Source of the DNA: CAZJWR01 sp964549765
GTDB taxonomy: Bacteria; Zixibacteria; MSB-5A5; GN15; JAAZOE01
Length of the DNA stretch: 60,603 bases
Assembly: GCA_964549765.1 (NCBI GenBank)
Contig: CAZJWR010000019.1
Coordinates: 1 to 60,603 of the forward strand
Direction of reading: 5' to 3'
The translations under genes were made by a program, and so were the position numbers. This document shows, piece after piece, positions 26,280-35,002 of this stretch (positions are counted from its first letter, which is position 1; every line of letters begins with the position of its first letter). The notes under the pieces are model-generated. The model was not told the DNA's origin. It saw only the letters and a list, made by a program, of their open reading frames with translations, and made no database searches.

Positions 26280-26597
26280 GTGGGACCCAAAAAAGAATCC
26301 GATTTTGCCGAGGTGCTGGTCGACCGACTCTTCATGGAATCGTTCGCCAACGAGGCTTCGGCGTATTACAAGGCCGCCGAGGATATCCGGCGCGACGAGC
26401 GGTTGGAGAGGTATAAATCCCGCCTGAGATGGCATATGAATCACTCGCTTTCGAAACGACAAAAACAGGTTATCCGGCTCTATTTGGAGGGTAAAAAACA
26501 GCGGGAAATCAGCGAAATTTTGGGAATCAAACAACAAGTCGTAAGTATTTATAAAAAACGGGCTATCAACAAGTTACGGAACGTCCTCAAACATTAG
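26280..26597 (+). CDS. Short sigma-70 region 4-like DNA-binding protein
   Basis: 105 residues, GTG start at 26280, one base after the stop of the membrane protein. Residues about 56-103 (LSKRQKQVIRLYLEGKKQRE and ISEILGIKQQVVSIYKKRA) form the sigma region 4 helix-turn-helix, with the usual RxYLEGxxxxEIAxxLG layout. Region 2, needed to bind core polymerase and the -10 box, is absent; the N-terminal 50 residues are an unrelated helical segment (DFAEVLVDRLFMESFANEAS). It is either an ECF-like fragment or a free-standing regulator. The partner gene suggests membrane-linked control. Confidence 0.7.
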   Translation: MGPKKESDFAEVLVDRLFMESFANEASAYYKAAEDIRRDERLERYKSRLRWHMNHSLSKRQKQVIRLYLEGKKQREISEILGIKQQVVSIYKKRAINKLRNVLKH

Positions 26598-26650
26598 GTG
26601 TATGTAAAAAAACTATTTTATGAGAGAAAAGACACTAAAAATACTGACGT

Positions 26651-26681
26651 TTTTACTCCCGTATGGTATTTGGGAATAAAA
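26651..26681 (+). other. Hairpin downstream of the sigma-4-like gene
   Basis: TTTTACTCCC pairs with GGGAATAAAA (one mismatch) around an 11-base loop. No T-run follows. It lies in the 205-base gap before the small ORF at 26803. Confidence 0.4.
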
Positions 26682-26802
26682 GTACCCCTCACGCCACCGC
26701 CAGTAATTCATTTTACGAAGGAGGTGATAGCGCCAAGAGATTTCTCCCCGCTGATTACCGTCATATCACTTGATACTGCAAACTTTAGTTTGGGGAGGTG
26801 TT

Positions 26803-26988
26803 ATGCCCAAGAGAAAAAAGGCAATTCAGTACGCTCGCAAGGGCACAAAGGAGCTATGGCACCCGTACGGTCTTCAGGGCTTGTCGACAGATAAGTTTGC
26901 GAAAGTTGTAGATCGCATTCTAGGTGGGCGATTCATCCTGCTTGACCTGCGGTGGCCACCATCGGTACAGAATCAGTCGGGGGTGTAA
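26803..26988 (+). CDS. Small basic hypothetical protein
   Basis: 61 residues, ATG 26803 with a strong GGGGAGGTG 4 bases upstream. Lys/Arg-rich start (MPKRKKAIQYARKG), then ELWHPYGLQGLSTDKFAKVV and RILGGRFILLDLRWPP. I do not recognise the family. Upstream, GGAGGTGATAGCGCCAAGAG at about 26721-26740 resembles the real start region (GGAGGTGTTATGCCCAAGAG), as if the ribosome-binding site and first codons were duplicated and the copy lost its ATG. A strong terminator 50 bp downstream supports a real, separate transcript. Confidence 0.55.
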   Translation: MPKRKKAIQYARKGTKELWHPYGLQGLSTDKFAKVVDRILGGRFILLDLRWPPSVQNQSGV

Positions 26989-27037
26989 AAGGGGTTCAGG
27001 ACTACATAGCTATTGACGAACGAGGGGGAAAAGACAT

Positions 27038-27064
27038 GGCCGGCGAAAACGCCGGCCTTTTTTT
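27038..27064 (+). terminator. Strong intrinsic terminator
   Basis: Perfect 8-bp stem GGCCGGCG/CGCCGGCC, AAAA loop, followed by T7. It ends the plus-strand transcript of the small ORF and also faces the M16 gene that stops at 27098. Confidence 0.9.
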
Positions 27065-27097
27065 ATCCGGAACAGTTGATCGGAAAATCCGTGTTAG

Positions 27098-28471
27098 CTA
27101 TAATTCATCCAATTCCACCACCTTGACGACGCCGAACTTTTGTATCTGGGGCCGAATCGTCTCGGCCACACCGATCACAACCACACGCGATTTATTGTCC
27201 GGAAAGTACTTCTTGGCCTGAGTGAGCACTTGCCCGGGTGTCACGCCTGCCAGACGTTCCTGAAAATCCTCATAGGATGACTTATCCAGGCCGTACAGCC
27301 ACATATTCTCAAAGACCGTTACGAGATCATCGTTGGTTTCAAAATCGAGAGGGTAGAGACCCGAACGGTAATTGACGGCGCTGGTCAATTCTGAATCCGA
27401 AACCGGTTCGGTTCGCATGCGATTCGATTCGGCCAGGATAATATCGATTACCTCGCCGACCGTTTCATTCCGCGTAGACGTGGAAACATAATCGATTCCG
27501 CCGGGCTTGAAATAATTCGCCCGGTACCGGACACCGTAGGTCAGACCCCGATTGACCCTGATCTCGGTCATCAGGCGGGACATGAACGAACCGGCAAATA
27601 TGGTTCGCGCCAGCTCGAAGGGCACATAATCGGGGCTGTTGCGGGGAATACCGATACTCCCCACCCGTATGTGCGCCTGGGTCGCATCCGCTTTGTTCAC
27701 CAGGAGGATCTGCGTCTCCGGCGCAGTCTCGAATGGCGCCGTTTTGGCAATCGCGCCCGCCCGGCCTGTCCATGAGCCAAGGTATTGTTCGATTCGGGCC
27801 CGGATGGTATCGGTATTGACATCGCCGCAAACGATGATGCGGCAGTTATCGGGTGTATAATAGCGCTTGAAAAAATCAACCGCGTCCTGCCATGTGATGG
27901 AATCTAGGTCGGCAACAGTACCCATCGGGTTATGTGCGTAAGGACTGTCGCCCAGGATTTGTTTGAAGATGAGTTCGTTGGCCAGCGTGGACGGGTCGTC
28001 GAAACGTCCGGCGAGGTAGCCGTTGGTCTGGTCTTTGGATTTCTGTAGTTCGTTCTCTGCGAATTGGCTGTTGAGCAGCATATCGCCGATGATCTCAAAG
28101 CAGGACTGTTCATACTCCGCCATGAACTCTCCCGACAAACCGGCGTCCTCGTGATCGCAGTAAATGCTTAGCTGCCCGCCGCCGAATGATATCTCGTCGG
28201 CGATATCCTTGGCGGAACGGACGGCCGTACCGCGCATGATGAGGTCATTACTGATAGACGCCAGGCCGGCCCGGCCATCGGGATCATAAATCGACCCGGC
28301 CCGGAAGACGACGCTGATGGAGAACAGGGGCAGTGTGTGCCGTTCGATGACGACCGCAGTGAGTCCGTTATCGAAGGTCAATTCTTTGGCGGCCGGAAGT
28401 GCAATTTTGGCGGCGGCCGACGTTGTCAGCACGGCGCAGACCAGGAGTACGACGATAATAATCCGTTTCAT
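27098..28471 (-). CDS. M16B peptidase family, catalytically inactive partner
   Basis: 457 residues with signal peptide (IIIVVLLVCAVLTTSAAA). Same fold as the upstream gene product, but where HxxEH should be it reads GLASISNDLIMRGT, so the zinc site is missing. It keeps the C-terminal lobe features (RIEQYLGSWTG, RVNRGLTYGVRYRANYFKPG with the R/Y pair used for substrate binding). In bacterial two-subunit M16B enzymes one chain carries the zinc and the other supplies the R/Y pair; this pattern fits. Starts within the last 4 bases of the active subunit gene (28468-28471). Probably a periplasmic dimer. Confidence 0.85.
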   Translation of the reverse strand: MKRIIIVVLLVCAVLTTSAAAKIALPAAKELTFDNGLTAVVIERHTLPLFSISVVFRAGSIYDPDGRAGLASISNDLIMRGTAVRSAKDIADEISFGGGQLSIYCDHEDAGLSGEFMAEYEQSCFEIIGDMLLNSQFAENELQKSKDQTNGYLAGRFDDPSTLANELIFKQILGDSPYAHNPMGTVADLDSITWQDAVDFFKRYYTPDNCRIIVCGDVNTDTIRARIEQYLGSWTGRAGAIAKTAPFETAPETQILLVNKADATQAHIRVGSIGIPRNSPDYVPFELARTIFAGSFMSRLMTEIRVNRGLTYGVRYRANYFKPGGIDYVSTSTRNETVGEVIDIILAESNRMRTEPVSDSELTSAVNYRSGLYPLDFETNDDLVTVFENMWLYGLDKSSYEDFQERLAGVTPGQVLTQAKKYFPDNKSRVVVIGVAETIRPQIQKFGVVKVVELDEL

Positions 28472-29796
28472 CGGGAGCCTCCTTCCGGGACCAGCACAAC
28501 CGTGGTCGAGTTTTGATCGGTCAGGTAGCGGGCCACAACCCGCTTGATATCGTCGGTCGTGACGGCCCGGATGTGATCGGCGTAATCATACATCGTCGTC
28601 CAATCGCCGTACAGGACTTCATAGAAGCCGATTTCGCCGGCGATTCCCGAGTTGGTTTCGAATTCCTTGTAATAATCGGCGATCAATCCGTTCTGCGCCC
28701 GAAGCAGGGCGCTGTCGGCGATATCCGCCGACACGAAATCCGTCATCACCGAATCATAGGCGTGTTCCACCTGCGCGACGTCGACACCTGGGTAGGCGGC
28801 GATATAGATATAGTACATCGAAGGATCGATAGCCCAGTTGAAATCGCCGTAGACGCCCATGGATATCTGCATATCCTCGACCAGGCTCTGGTAGAGCAAG
28901 CTTGATTCGCCGGTGGTTAGTAAGCTGTTAATAATCTGCATGACGTAGAGATCGGGATCATCCTTATCGCCGATATGGTATCCACGGGCGAAGTGACCGT
29001 ACTGGGCCGGCCTTTCGAGTTGCACCCGGCGCGGCCCGCGCTGCTCCGGTTCATCCCGGACAACCGACGGCGGCGGCGAGCTGGCGGGAATCGACTGATA
29101 ATAGGCCGTGATCAAATCGATGGCGCGCTGGGTCTGAAAATCTCCGGCCACGACAGTGACGGCGTTGTCGGGGGCATAATACGTGGAGTAGTATTTATAG
29201 CACTCGTCCCGGCTGATATGCTTGATATCGGCCATCCACCCGATAACCGGCCAGCTGTACGGATGCGCCATGTATACCGCGGCCGAGAGTTCTTCGTACA
29301 CCAAACCGCCGTTGTTGTTGTCGATCCGCATCAGGCGTTCCTCTTCGATCACGCTGCGTTCCGATTCCAGAATGGTGGAATCGAGAGCCAGGTCGGCCAT
29401 GCGATCGGATTCCATGTCAACCACCAGTTCCAGGTTGTCGGCGGCGATATTCTCGAAATAGACGGTCATATCATTGGTGGTATAGGCGTTGGAGTATCCG
29501 CCGTGGGATTCCAGAGTCATGTCGAATTTTTTCGGACCGTATTTTTTGGCGCCGTTGAACATCATGTGTTCGAGCACGTGGCTGACACCGGTGATGCCCG
29601 GATGTTCGTTCCGCGAACCTGCCTTGTAGAAGGTGTAGTACGATACGACCGGTGTTTCGTGATTTTCATACAGAAGCACCGTCAGGCCGTTGTCCAGTCG
29701 GACGCGGGTGACGTTATGCCGAAAATCGGCCCGCCCGAAACCGGCGAGACATAAAAGCGCCCCTATCAGAACCGTAAAGCGAAAAGTGGCCCTCAC
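28468..29796 (-). CDS. M16B zinc metallopeptidase, active subunit
   Basis: 442 residues from GTG 29796, preceded by AAGGAGG; the ATG-less extension to 29865 has no signal-like start. Signal peptide RFTVLIGALLCLAGFGRA, then the zinc motif HVLEH at residues 73-77 and the downstream SVIEEERLMR (third zinc ligand region). Degrades peptides or signal sequences in the periplasm by family. Translationally coupled to the inactive partner, 4-base overlap. This is one of three M16 family genes in the window. Confidence 0.88.
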   Translation of the reverse strand: MRATFRFTVLIGALLCLAGFGRADFRHNVTRVRLDNGLTVLLYENHETPVVSYYTFYKAGSRNEHPGITGVSHVLEHMMFNGAKKYGPKKFDMTLESHGGYSNAYTTNDMTVYFENIAADNLELVVDMESDRMADLALDSTILESERSVIEEERLMRIDNNNGGLVYEELSAAVYMAHPYSWPVIGWMADIKHISRDECYKYYSTYYAPDNAVTVVAGDFQTQRAIDLITAYYQSIPASSPPPSVVRDEPEQRGPRRVQLERPAQYGHFARGYHIGDKDDPDLYVMQIINSLLTTGESSLLYQSLVEDMQISMGVYGDFNWAIDPSMYYIYIAAYPGVDVAQVEHAYDSVMTDFVSADIADSALLRAQNGLIADYYKEFETNSGIAGEIGFYEVLYGDWTTMYDYADHIRAVTTDDIKRVVARYLTDQNSTTVVLVPEGGSR

Positions 29797-30080
29797 GCCG
29801 TAGCCTCCTTGGGTTGAATATCCGTTGAGTTGTAGTATACGAAAATTCCCGTCCCGGGGATACACCGATTTCTGTTGACCTGATTGCCATTTTTTTGTAT
29901 CAACTCCGGATATTTGTCGTGCCGCAACCGGTCTCGCCTGAACCGAACGACAGGAGTGACTGACTATCGATTTGTTGGTTCATCTCGGGCGTCGGGCGCG
30001 TATAAGGTTACAATATCCGAATGACGACCGGCGACGATGCCGGTTTGCTATGCACGTCATTAATTGAGGACGACAGCCTG

Positions 30081-30605
30081 ATGAAAAATTGGTTCCTGCA
30101 GATTATCGTTATTTTGATCATAGCGACGGTGGCCGGATTGGCCGTGAATGCCGCCCGGAGCGGCGGGCTGGCTCTGGTCGGAAATTGGCCGTCGAGTACG
30201 TCGCACGGCGAAGGTCCGGTGGTGCCGCCCTCGGCGCAGCCGGGCGACCCGCCCTTCATTACCCTTGAAGATGCCGTCACCATGTTTCAGTCAAAGGATA
30301 TCATATTCATCGACGCCCGCCCGACCGAGGATTATGATTACGGTCATATAAACGGCGCGATCAATATTCCCTATGATTACCTCGACGACACCTGGTACGC
30401 TTTCATCGATTCGCTGGATCATTCCCGGGCTTATGTGGTGTATTGCGGCGGCAGCGAATGTGAGGCCTCGTTGAATCTCGGGCGGTACATGTCGGACCAG
30501 GGATTCAAACATATTAATGTATTCTTCGGGGGATGGAGCGAATGGCTCGACAATAAGCTCACGATTACGGGGCCGGAGGCGGAATCGGAGGGGGAAGGCC
30601 GATGA
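30081..30605 (+). CDS. Membrane-anchored rhodanese-domain protein
   Basis: 174 residues from ATG 30081; the ATG at 30021 adds 20 residues but places the membrane segment (WFLQIIVILIIATVAGLAV) deeper. The rhodanese domain runs from about residue 55: DIIFIDARPTEDYDYGHING, AINIPYD and the active loop VYCGGSECEASLNLG (active Cys). It probably transfers sulfane sulfur or binds oxidised species outside the membrane. The stop overlaps the MauE/DoxX gene by 4 bases; the pair is common in bacteria and suggests linked redox or sulfur chemistry. Confidence 0.82.
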   Translation: MKNWFLQIIVILIIATVAGLAVNAARSGGLALVGNWPSSTSHGEGPVVPPSAQPGDPPFITLEDAVTMFQSKDIIFIDARPTEDYDYGHINGAINIPYDYLDDTWYAFIDSLDHSRAYVVYCGGSECEASLNLGRYMSDQGFKHINVFFGGWSEWLDNKLTITGPEAESEGEGR

Positions 30606-31060
30606 GAAAGATATTATCGAACGACTGGCTGACCCTGTTATGCCGCTTGTTTTTCGGCGGGATATTTGTTTACGCGTCGCTGGACAAGATCGCTCACCCC
30701 GATCAATTCGCGCGGATAGTGTTCAATTATCATCTGGTGCCGGGATCGATGATCAACCTGATGGCGTTGATTCTGCCGATGTCGGAGTTTATCGCCGGTG
30801 TTTTCATCATCCTTGGAGTTTTCTACCGGGGCGCCCGCGCCTATCTGATCATTCTGCTGTCGATTTTCATGATCGCGATCGCGATAAACGTGTTTCGCGG
30901 AGTTAATCTGGAATGCGGCTGTTTTACGGTGAGTTCCCACGCTAAATCAGCCGGATTGCTGTTAATGCTGCGTGACCTGGTCTACGCCATTCCTGGGCTG
31001 ATAGTGTTGCTTTCCCGCAGCCGCCGCTGGATGTTGGATAATCTCTGGCTGCGGCCCTAA
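30602..31060 (+). CDS. MauE/DoxX-family membrane protein
   Basis: 152 residues, four membrane segments (LLCRLFFGGIFVYASLDKIA, ILPMSEFIAGVFIILGVF, AYLIILLSIFMIAIAINV, LLLMLRDLVYAIPGLIVLL). FVYASLDKIAHPDQFA is the DoxX-type start, and NLECGCF is the conserved Cys pair of the MauE group, probably a thiol redox site. Coupled to the rhodanese gene by ATGA. Its stop overlaps the convergent secretin gene stop by 4 bases, so no terminator separates them. Confidence 0.8.
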   Translation: MRKILSNDWLTLLCRLFFGGIFVYASLDKIAHPDQFARIVFNYHLVPGSMINLMALILPMSEFIAGVFIILGVFYRGARAYLIILLSIFMIAIAINVFRGVNLECGCFTVSSHAKSAGLLLMLRDLVYAIPGLIVLLSRSRRWMLDNLWLRP

Positions 31061-32334
31061 TCGATAATTTTGGGCGTGATCATGATCAGCAAATCGGTGG
31101 TCCGATCCTCGACCGATTTATTCGTGAACAGGCCGCCCAATATCGGTATCGATCCCAGAAGAAAGATTTTATCTTTGGTTTCCAGCCGGTTTTCCTTCAG
31201 CAGGCCGCCCAGCACCAGCGTTTCATTGTCGCGGACAGTGACCGTCGTCGTGATGGTGCGCTTCGAGGTGATCGGCTTTTTGTTTTCGACGTCGCCGACA
31301 TATCCGATGATTTCCTCAACGATGGGCGTGACCTTCATGGTAATCGCCGAATCGCCGTTGATGCGCGGCGTGACTTTCAAAGAGATGCCCACCGCTTCAT
31401 CCTGGAAGGTGACCACGTCCTGGATGACCGCGCCCTCGGAAAAACGATTGATGGTCTGAATGGGGATCACCGTCTCGATCCTGATCTCGGCGGTTTCGTT
31501 ATCCATGGTCGTGAGACGCGGGTTGGACAACAGCTTGGTGTTGTTTCGCTGCTGCAGATAGTTCAAGACGACATTCAATTGATTCACGGACAGATACCCG
31601 AGTTGCCAATCGCCGGTTTCGAGAGGCATGACGGCGGCCTCGGAGGCGTTCGCGCCATAGAGAGTTTGCGACGGCGACTTGACTCCAGTGATCGAGGCTT
31701 CGACCGATTTGGGCCAGTCGATACCCAGTTTTTCGTCATCGGTCAGGTTGGTTTCAATGAGCTTGACTTCCACCGATACCTGCCTCTTGCGCCGGTCAAT
31801 CTGCGCCAGCAGTTGAGCGACTTCGTCATGAACCTCCGGATAGTCGACCACGACCAATTGTGAGCCTGATGGTTTTTTATCGGGCTCGGATGATTGCGTC
31901 TCCGGCGATAACAGAATCACCTGACCGTGGGGGGAGAGGATCGGCTTGACCGCGGCTGCCGCCTGGGCGGCGTCGATATATGTAAGGGTATAGGTACGAG
32001 GACGGAGTTCGCCGTAAACCTGCTGGTCGGCTTCCTTGACGATGATAATATCGTCGTTGATATAATAATTGTATCCGTTGGGAAGGAGGATAGCGTCGAG
32101 CGCGGCTTTGAGTGAGACGTCGGCCAGGTTAATCGAAATATTGCCGTCCACGGCCGAGGATACAACCATGTTCAACCCGTTCTGGCCAGCCACCATTTTC
32201 AAGACGGTCGCGATCGGCGTATCGTCGAAATTCAGGCTGATACGTGTTCCCACGTCGATCGGGTTCCCCAGGCCGAAAGTATACATCCCGATCAGGCAGA
32301 TCGCCGTCAATACGATTAAGCTATTCCGTTTCAC
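31057..32334 (-). CDS. Secretin (PilQ/GspD family), compact
   Basis: 425 residues, short for a secretin. Signal peptide 1-23, then an N0-like domain (ISLNFDDTPIATVLKMVAGQ), an N1-like repeat (RTYTLTYIDAAQAAAAVKPI, GSQLVVVDYPEVHDEV) and the secretin core ending VRDNETLVLGGLLKENR and ILGGLFTNKSVEDRTTDLLIMITPKI. It forms the outer-membrane ring of a type IV pilus or type II system. Last gene of the operon, starting at ATG 32334, 4 bases inside the PilP-like gene end. Confidence 0.9.
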   Translation of the reverse strand: MKRNSLIVLTAICLIGMYTFGLGNPIDVGTRISLNFDDTPIATVLKMVAGQNGLNMVVSSAVDGNISINLADVSLKAALDAILLPNGYNYYINDDIIIVKEADQQVYGELRPRTYTLTYIDAAQAAAAVKPILSPHGQVILLSPETQSSEPDKKPSGSQLVVVDYPEVHDEVAQLLAQIDRRKRQVSVEVKLIETNLTDDEKLGIDWPKSVEASITGVKSPSQTLYGANASEAAVMPLETGDWQLGYLSVNQLNVVLNYLQQRNNTKLLSNPRLTTMDNETAEIRIETVIPIQTINRFSEGAVIQDVVTFQDEAVGISLKVTPRINGDSAITMKVTPIVEEIIGYVGDVENKKPITSKRTITTTVTVRDNETLVLGGLLKENRLETKDKIFLLGSIPILGGLFTNKSVEDRTTDLLIMITPKIID

Positions 32335-32786
32335 GATCGCTCCTTTTCAACGCGCAGAATGATGGTTTTTCCGCCGTCGCTAATCTCCACGTGATCCCGC
32401 TCGATCCGCTCCACCCGGAAGCCGGAAAGCGTATCTCCCTCGCGGACCACCCGGCCGTTGATCAACGCCTGGGCATCGATCTCGCGATAAAGTATCCCCA
32501 GCAAGCGCAGTTTGACCCGGTCGGGCGCGGCCTGCCCGGGCTCGGACTTATGCGCATGATAGAACGGATCCATCCCCCAGGATTTTCCTTCATATTCCGA
32601 GACCGTCTGCGGGCTCAGAACGGACGCCGCCAGCGTGATGGCCGCAGGCTGGACGGCCGCCGGGTGCGGCCGATTATCAGTGGCGCGTTCGGGCTTTCGT
32701 CCGCTGAAATTGAAATAGGCCCAGATCAGGGACCCGATCAACAGTCCGAACACGAGGATTTTTCGCGTCTTCTTACTCACGTCCAA
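32331..32786 (-). CDS. PilP/GspC-like inner-membrane linker
   Basis: 151 residues: an N-terminal membrane segment (ILVFGLLIGSLIWAYFNF), a variable linker, and a C-terminal beta domain (RVKLRLLGILYREIDAQALI, EGDTLSGFRVERIERDHVEI) of the PilP/GspC homology-region type. Such domains contact the secretin from the inner membrane. Overlaps its neighbours: 4 bases with the secretin gene and 14 with the PilO-like gene. Confidence 0.78.
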   Translation of the reverse strand: MDVSKKTRKILVFGLLIGSLIWAYFNFSGRKPERATDNRPHPAAVQPAAITLAASVLSPQTVSEYEGKSWGMDPFYHAHKSEPGQAAPDRVKLRLLGILYREIDAQALINGRVVREGDTLSGFRVERIERDHVEISDGGKTIILRVEKERS

Positions 32787-33345
32787 ACAACTCCATGCGA
32801 TTGCCGAGCCCCGCGATGAAGGTCATATCCAGAGTACAATCCGGGTACAACTGATCGGAGGCGTGAATCCGGCAATCGTCCATTCGGGAAAAATTCCGAT
32901 GCCGTTCCACGGTCGCTATCAGCCGCGCCAGGGATTTGAAATCGGCGTTTATCTTGATCCGGATCGGCATTGACAGGGTCGTATCCGCATCGGCCCACTG
33001 GCGAAGAAACCTGACCGTTTCTTCCAACGACGGCGTGATTTCTTCGAGCCGATACCCCGGTCGATGACAAAGCGAATCAAGCGATTCGTACAGCCCGATT
33101 ATTTCGTTTTCGCCCGAAAATGGGACGGCCGGCCTTCCCGATTTGGATTTCAAACGGCGAAACTCGTCGATTTCATTGTTGAAACGAGCCAGGGCCTCAC
33201 CATACGCTGCCAGTTTCTTCCGCTCGACCAGAATCTGCTTATTGAGTTCGCGGTGTTCCGATGCCAGCGGTCTTCCGCAATATAAATACCATGCGCCGGC
33301 TATTCCCACGAGGACGAGGATGGAAATGAACGTCATCTTTTTCAT
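32773..33345 (-). CDS. PilO/GspM-like inner-membrane protein
   Basis: 190 residues: membrane segment (TFISILVLVGIAGAWYLY), coiled coil (about 27-70, LNKQILVERKKLAAYGEALA), then a ferredoxin-like domain with IRIKINADFKSLARLIATVE. Size and layout fit PilO or GspM. Overlaps the PilMN-like gene start by 4 bases. Confidence 0.8.
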   Translation of the reverse strand: MKKMTFISILVLVGIAGAWYLYCGRPLASEHRELNKQILVERKKLAAYGEALARFNNEIDEFRRLKSKSGRPAVPFSGENEIIGLYESLDSLCHRPGYRLEEITPSLEETVRFLRQWADADTTLSMPIRIKINADFKSLARLIATVERHRNFSRMDDCRIHASDQLYPDCTLDMTFIAGLGNRMELFGRE

Positions 33346-34913
33346 ACACGGGCCCCCATCTCGAGGACAAATGAGAGATCGAACCGCCCGCTGTCATTTT
33401 TCTTCAAGTGCCGTTTAACGGTGACATTTTCGAAAAAGGGTGATTTGGCCAGCGCTTCCATGTATTGCGCGAGGACAATTTCAGGGGAGAAGCCCGAAAG
33501 GCTGACAGTGCCTTCGAGTCGTACCATACCTGCGCCGTTTTCGTGCGAAAATTCCACATTCGTCAAACTGATATCGTTCGGTATGGTCCGCGAGAGTTCC
33601 TTCAACAAAAGATGAACGTGAGACGGTTGCCGGGACTGCGACAGCGCTCGCCGTGTCTGCAGGCGGCTCAATTCGCCCATCAGGCTGAGATAGGCATGAT
33701 ACGCCGCCGAATTTTCATAAGCCTGAGAGGCCGATCGGGCCGCATCCAATTCCGTGCGCAGACGATGATTCATGAGTAGCGACTGGGCATGGAAGTTCCC
33801 GATGATCAACAGGGTAAGCATCACCACTGTCGCCAGCCTGACCGCCGTCTTTTTTCGCTCGATTTTCTGCCGCGTCGCGTCGGGAATCAGCCGATGGCGG
33901 CCGATATCGGCCAGCCCCGTGGCGATGACATCAAGCATCGCTTCGGCCCGCGCGCCTTCGGCGGAGCGCAGCGAGGAGGGGAGGCATTTATATTCGGAAA
34001 GTCGACGGCAAGCGAGGCCCGTGTTGCCGGTAAACACCTCCGCCGCCTCGGTATCAAGCGCGTATTTTCCCGCCAATACCACCTCGTCGACGGTATTGCC
34101 GGACCGTTGCCCGTTGAACAGGTCGAGAAATGTCGTCAGTTCGGCGGCCATGGCCGCAGCGTTCATCATGCGCCCGCCGTCGGCAGGAATCGGGCTGGTG
34201 ACAAATTGCTGGAAAAATTCCAAGCGGCCGCGACGCACGAATAAGGCGAGACTCTGGTCGTCATCGAGCAGGAGCAGCAACCGGCGCCTGACATCATCCG
34301 CGGAATCCGGAACAGGAAAAGCCTTGGCGACGACGACGGGCAAGAAATCGACGGTTCCGATTCGGAACCCGGCCGATTCCATCCGGTCGTACAGGTTCTC
34401 GACGATCTCGCGTTTGACGGCGATCAGGTTGACTCCGATTTGCTCGTATTCGCTCCGATCCCTGACATCGACCATTTCGTGATACATGTGGCATTGGTTT
34501 AATTCGAACGGAAACAGCTTCTGGCCTTCCCATACGATTGCCGTTGCGAGTTCCTTCCTGGACATGCGCGGCAGATACATGCGGCGGAAGGCGATATCAT
34601 CGCCGACAAGACTGACGTTGACCGGGATACGGGGGAGACCCCGTTCGCTCAGATATCCCGCGACGGCTGTTATCGCGGCATCGATGCGCCGTGGCCAGGA
34701 TGGGGTTCTCTGCGGATCGAACGGGAAACTCGTCGTGTCAATAACGCGCCGCCGGTGCAGGACCTGTTTTACCAGGCATATCCGGGCCGATTTATCGGTG
34801 ACCACCAGCCCCAATTGGCGGCCGATACGCAGCGACGACAATCCATGGCTGATACGCCTAAATCGTCGCCGCAACGATGTCATCAGTGTCGATATTGCTT
34901 TATGCGACCACAT
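33342..34913 (-). CDS. Fused PilM-PilN (GspL-like) assembly protein
   Basis: 523 residues from ATG 34913, chosen because the frame upstream to 35006 (TTG) is not family-like. Residues about 20-340 are an actin-like PilM domain (LGLVVTDKSARICLVKQVLH, ELATAIVWEGQKLFPFELNQ, IGTVDFLPVVVAKAFP). A membrane segment (VRLATVVMLTLLIIGNFHA) follows, then a coiled coil and a PilN-like periplasmic domain (ELSRTIPNDISLTNVEF, FSPEIVLAQYMEALAKSPFF). Separate pilM and pilN are normal in type IV pilus operons; one fused chain is the GspL arrangement. This leaves the system's class (T4P or T2SS) open. Confidence 0.8.
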   Translation of the reverse strand: MWSHKAISTLMTSLRRRFRRISHGLSSLRIGRQLGLVVTDKSARICLVKQVLHRRRVIDTTSFPFDPQRTPSWPRRIDAAITAVAGYLSERGLPRIPVNVSLVGDDIAFRRMYLPRMSRKELATAIVWEGQKLFPFELNQCHMYHEMVDVRDRSEYEQIGVNLIAVKREIVENLYDRMESAGFRIGTVDFLPVVVAKAFPVPDSADDVRRRLLLLLDDDQSLALFVRRGRLEFFQQFVTSPIPADGGRMMNAAAMAAELTTFLDLFNGQRSGNTVDEVVLAGKYALDTEAAEVFTGNTGLACRRLSEYKCLPSSLRSAEGARAEAMLDVIATGLADIGRHRLIPDATRQKIERKKTAVRLATVVMLTLLIIGNFHAQSLLMNHRLRTELDAARSASQAYENSAAYHAYLSLMGELSRLQTRRALSQSRQPSHVHLLLKELSRTIPNDISLTNVEFSHENGAGMVRLEGTVSLSGFSPEIVLAQYMEALAKSPFFENVTVKRHLKKNDSGRFDLSFVLEMGARV

Positions 34914-35002
34914 GCATTGCCCTGGTATCCGATGTGCCTCCGAAGGAACGGGTAAGTGGCTGCGCCCTCCGGGAGACGGTGTTATTGCCCTGCGAAGGCG
35001 GA

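Noticed and set aside
26598..26894. 98-residue plus ORF overlapping the small 61-residue gene
   Set aside because: Low-complexity, no start signal at its beginning; the 26803 ORF has a strong ribosome-binding site in a different frame.
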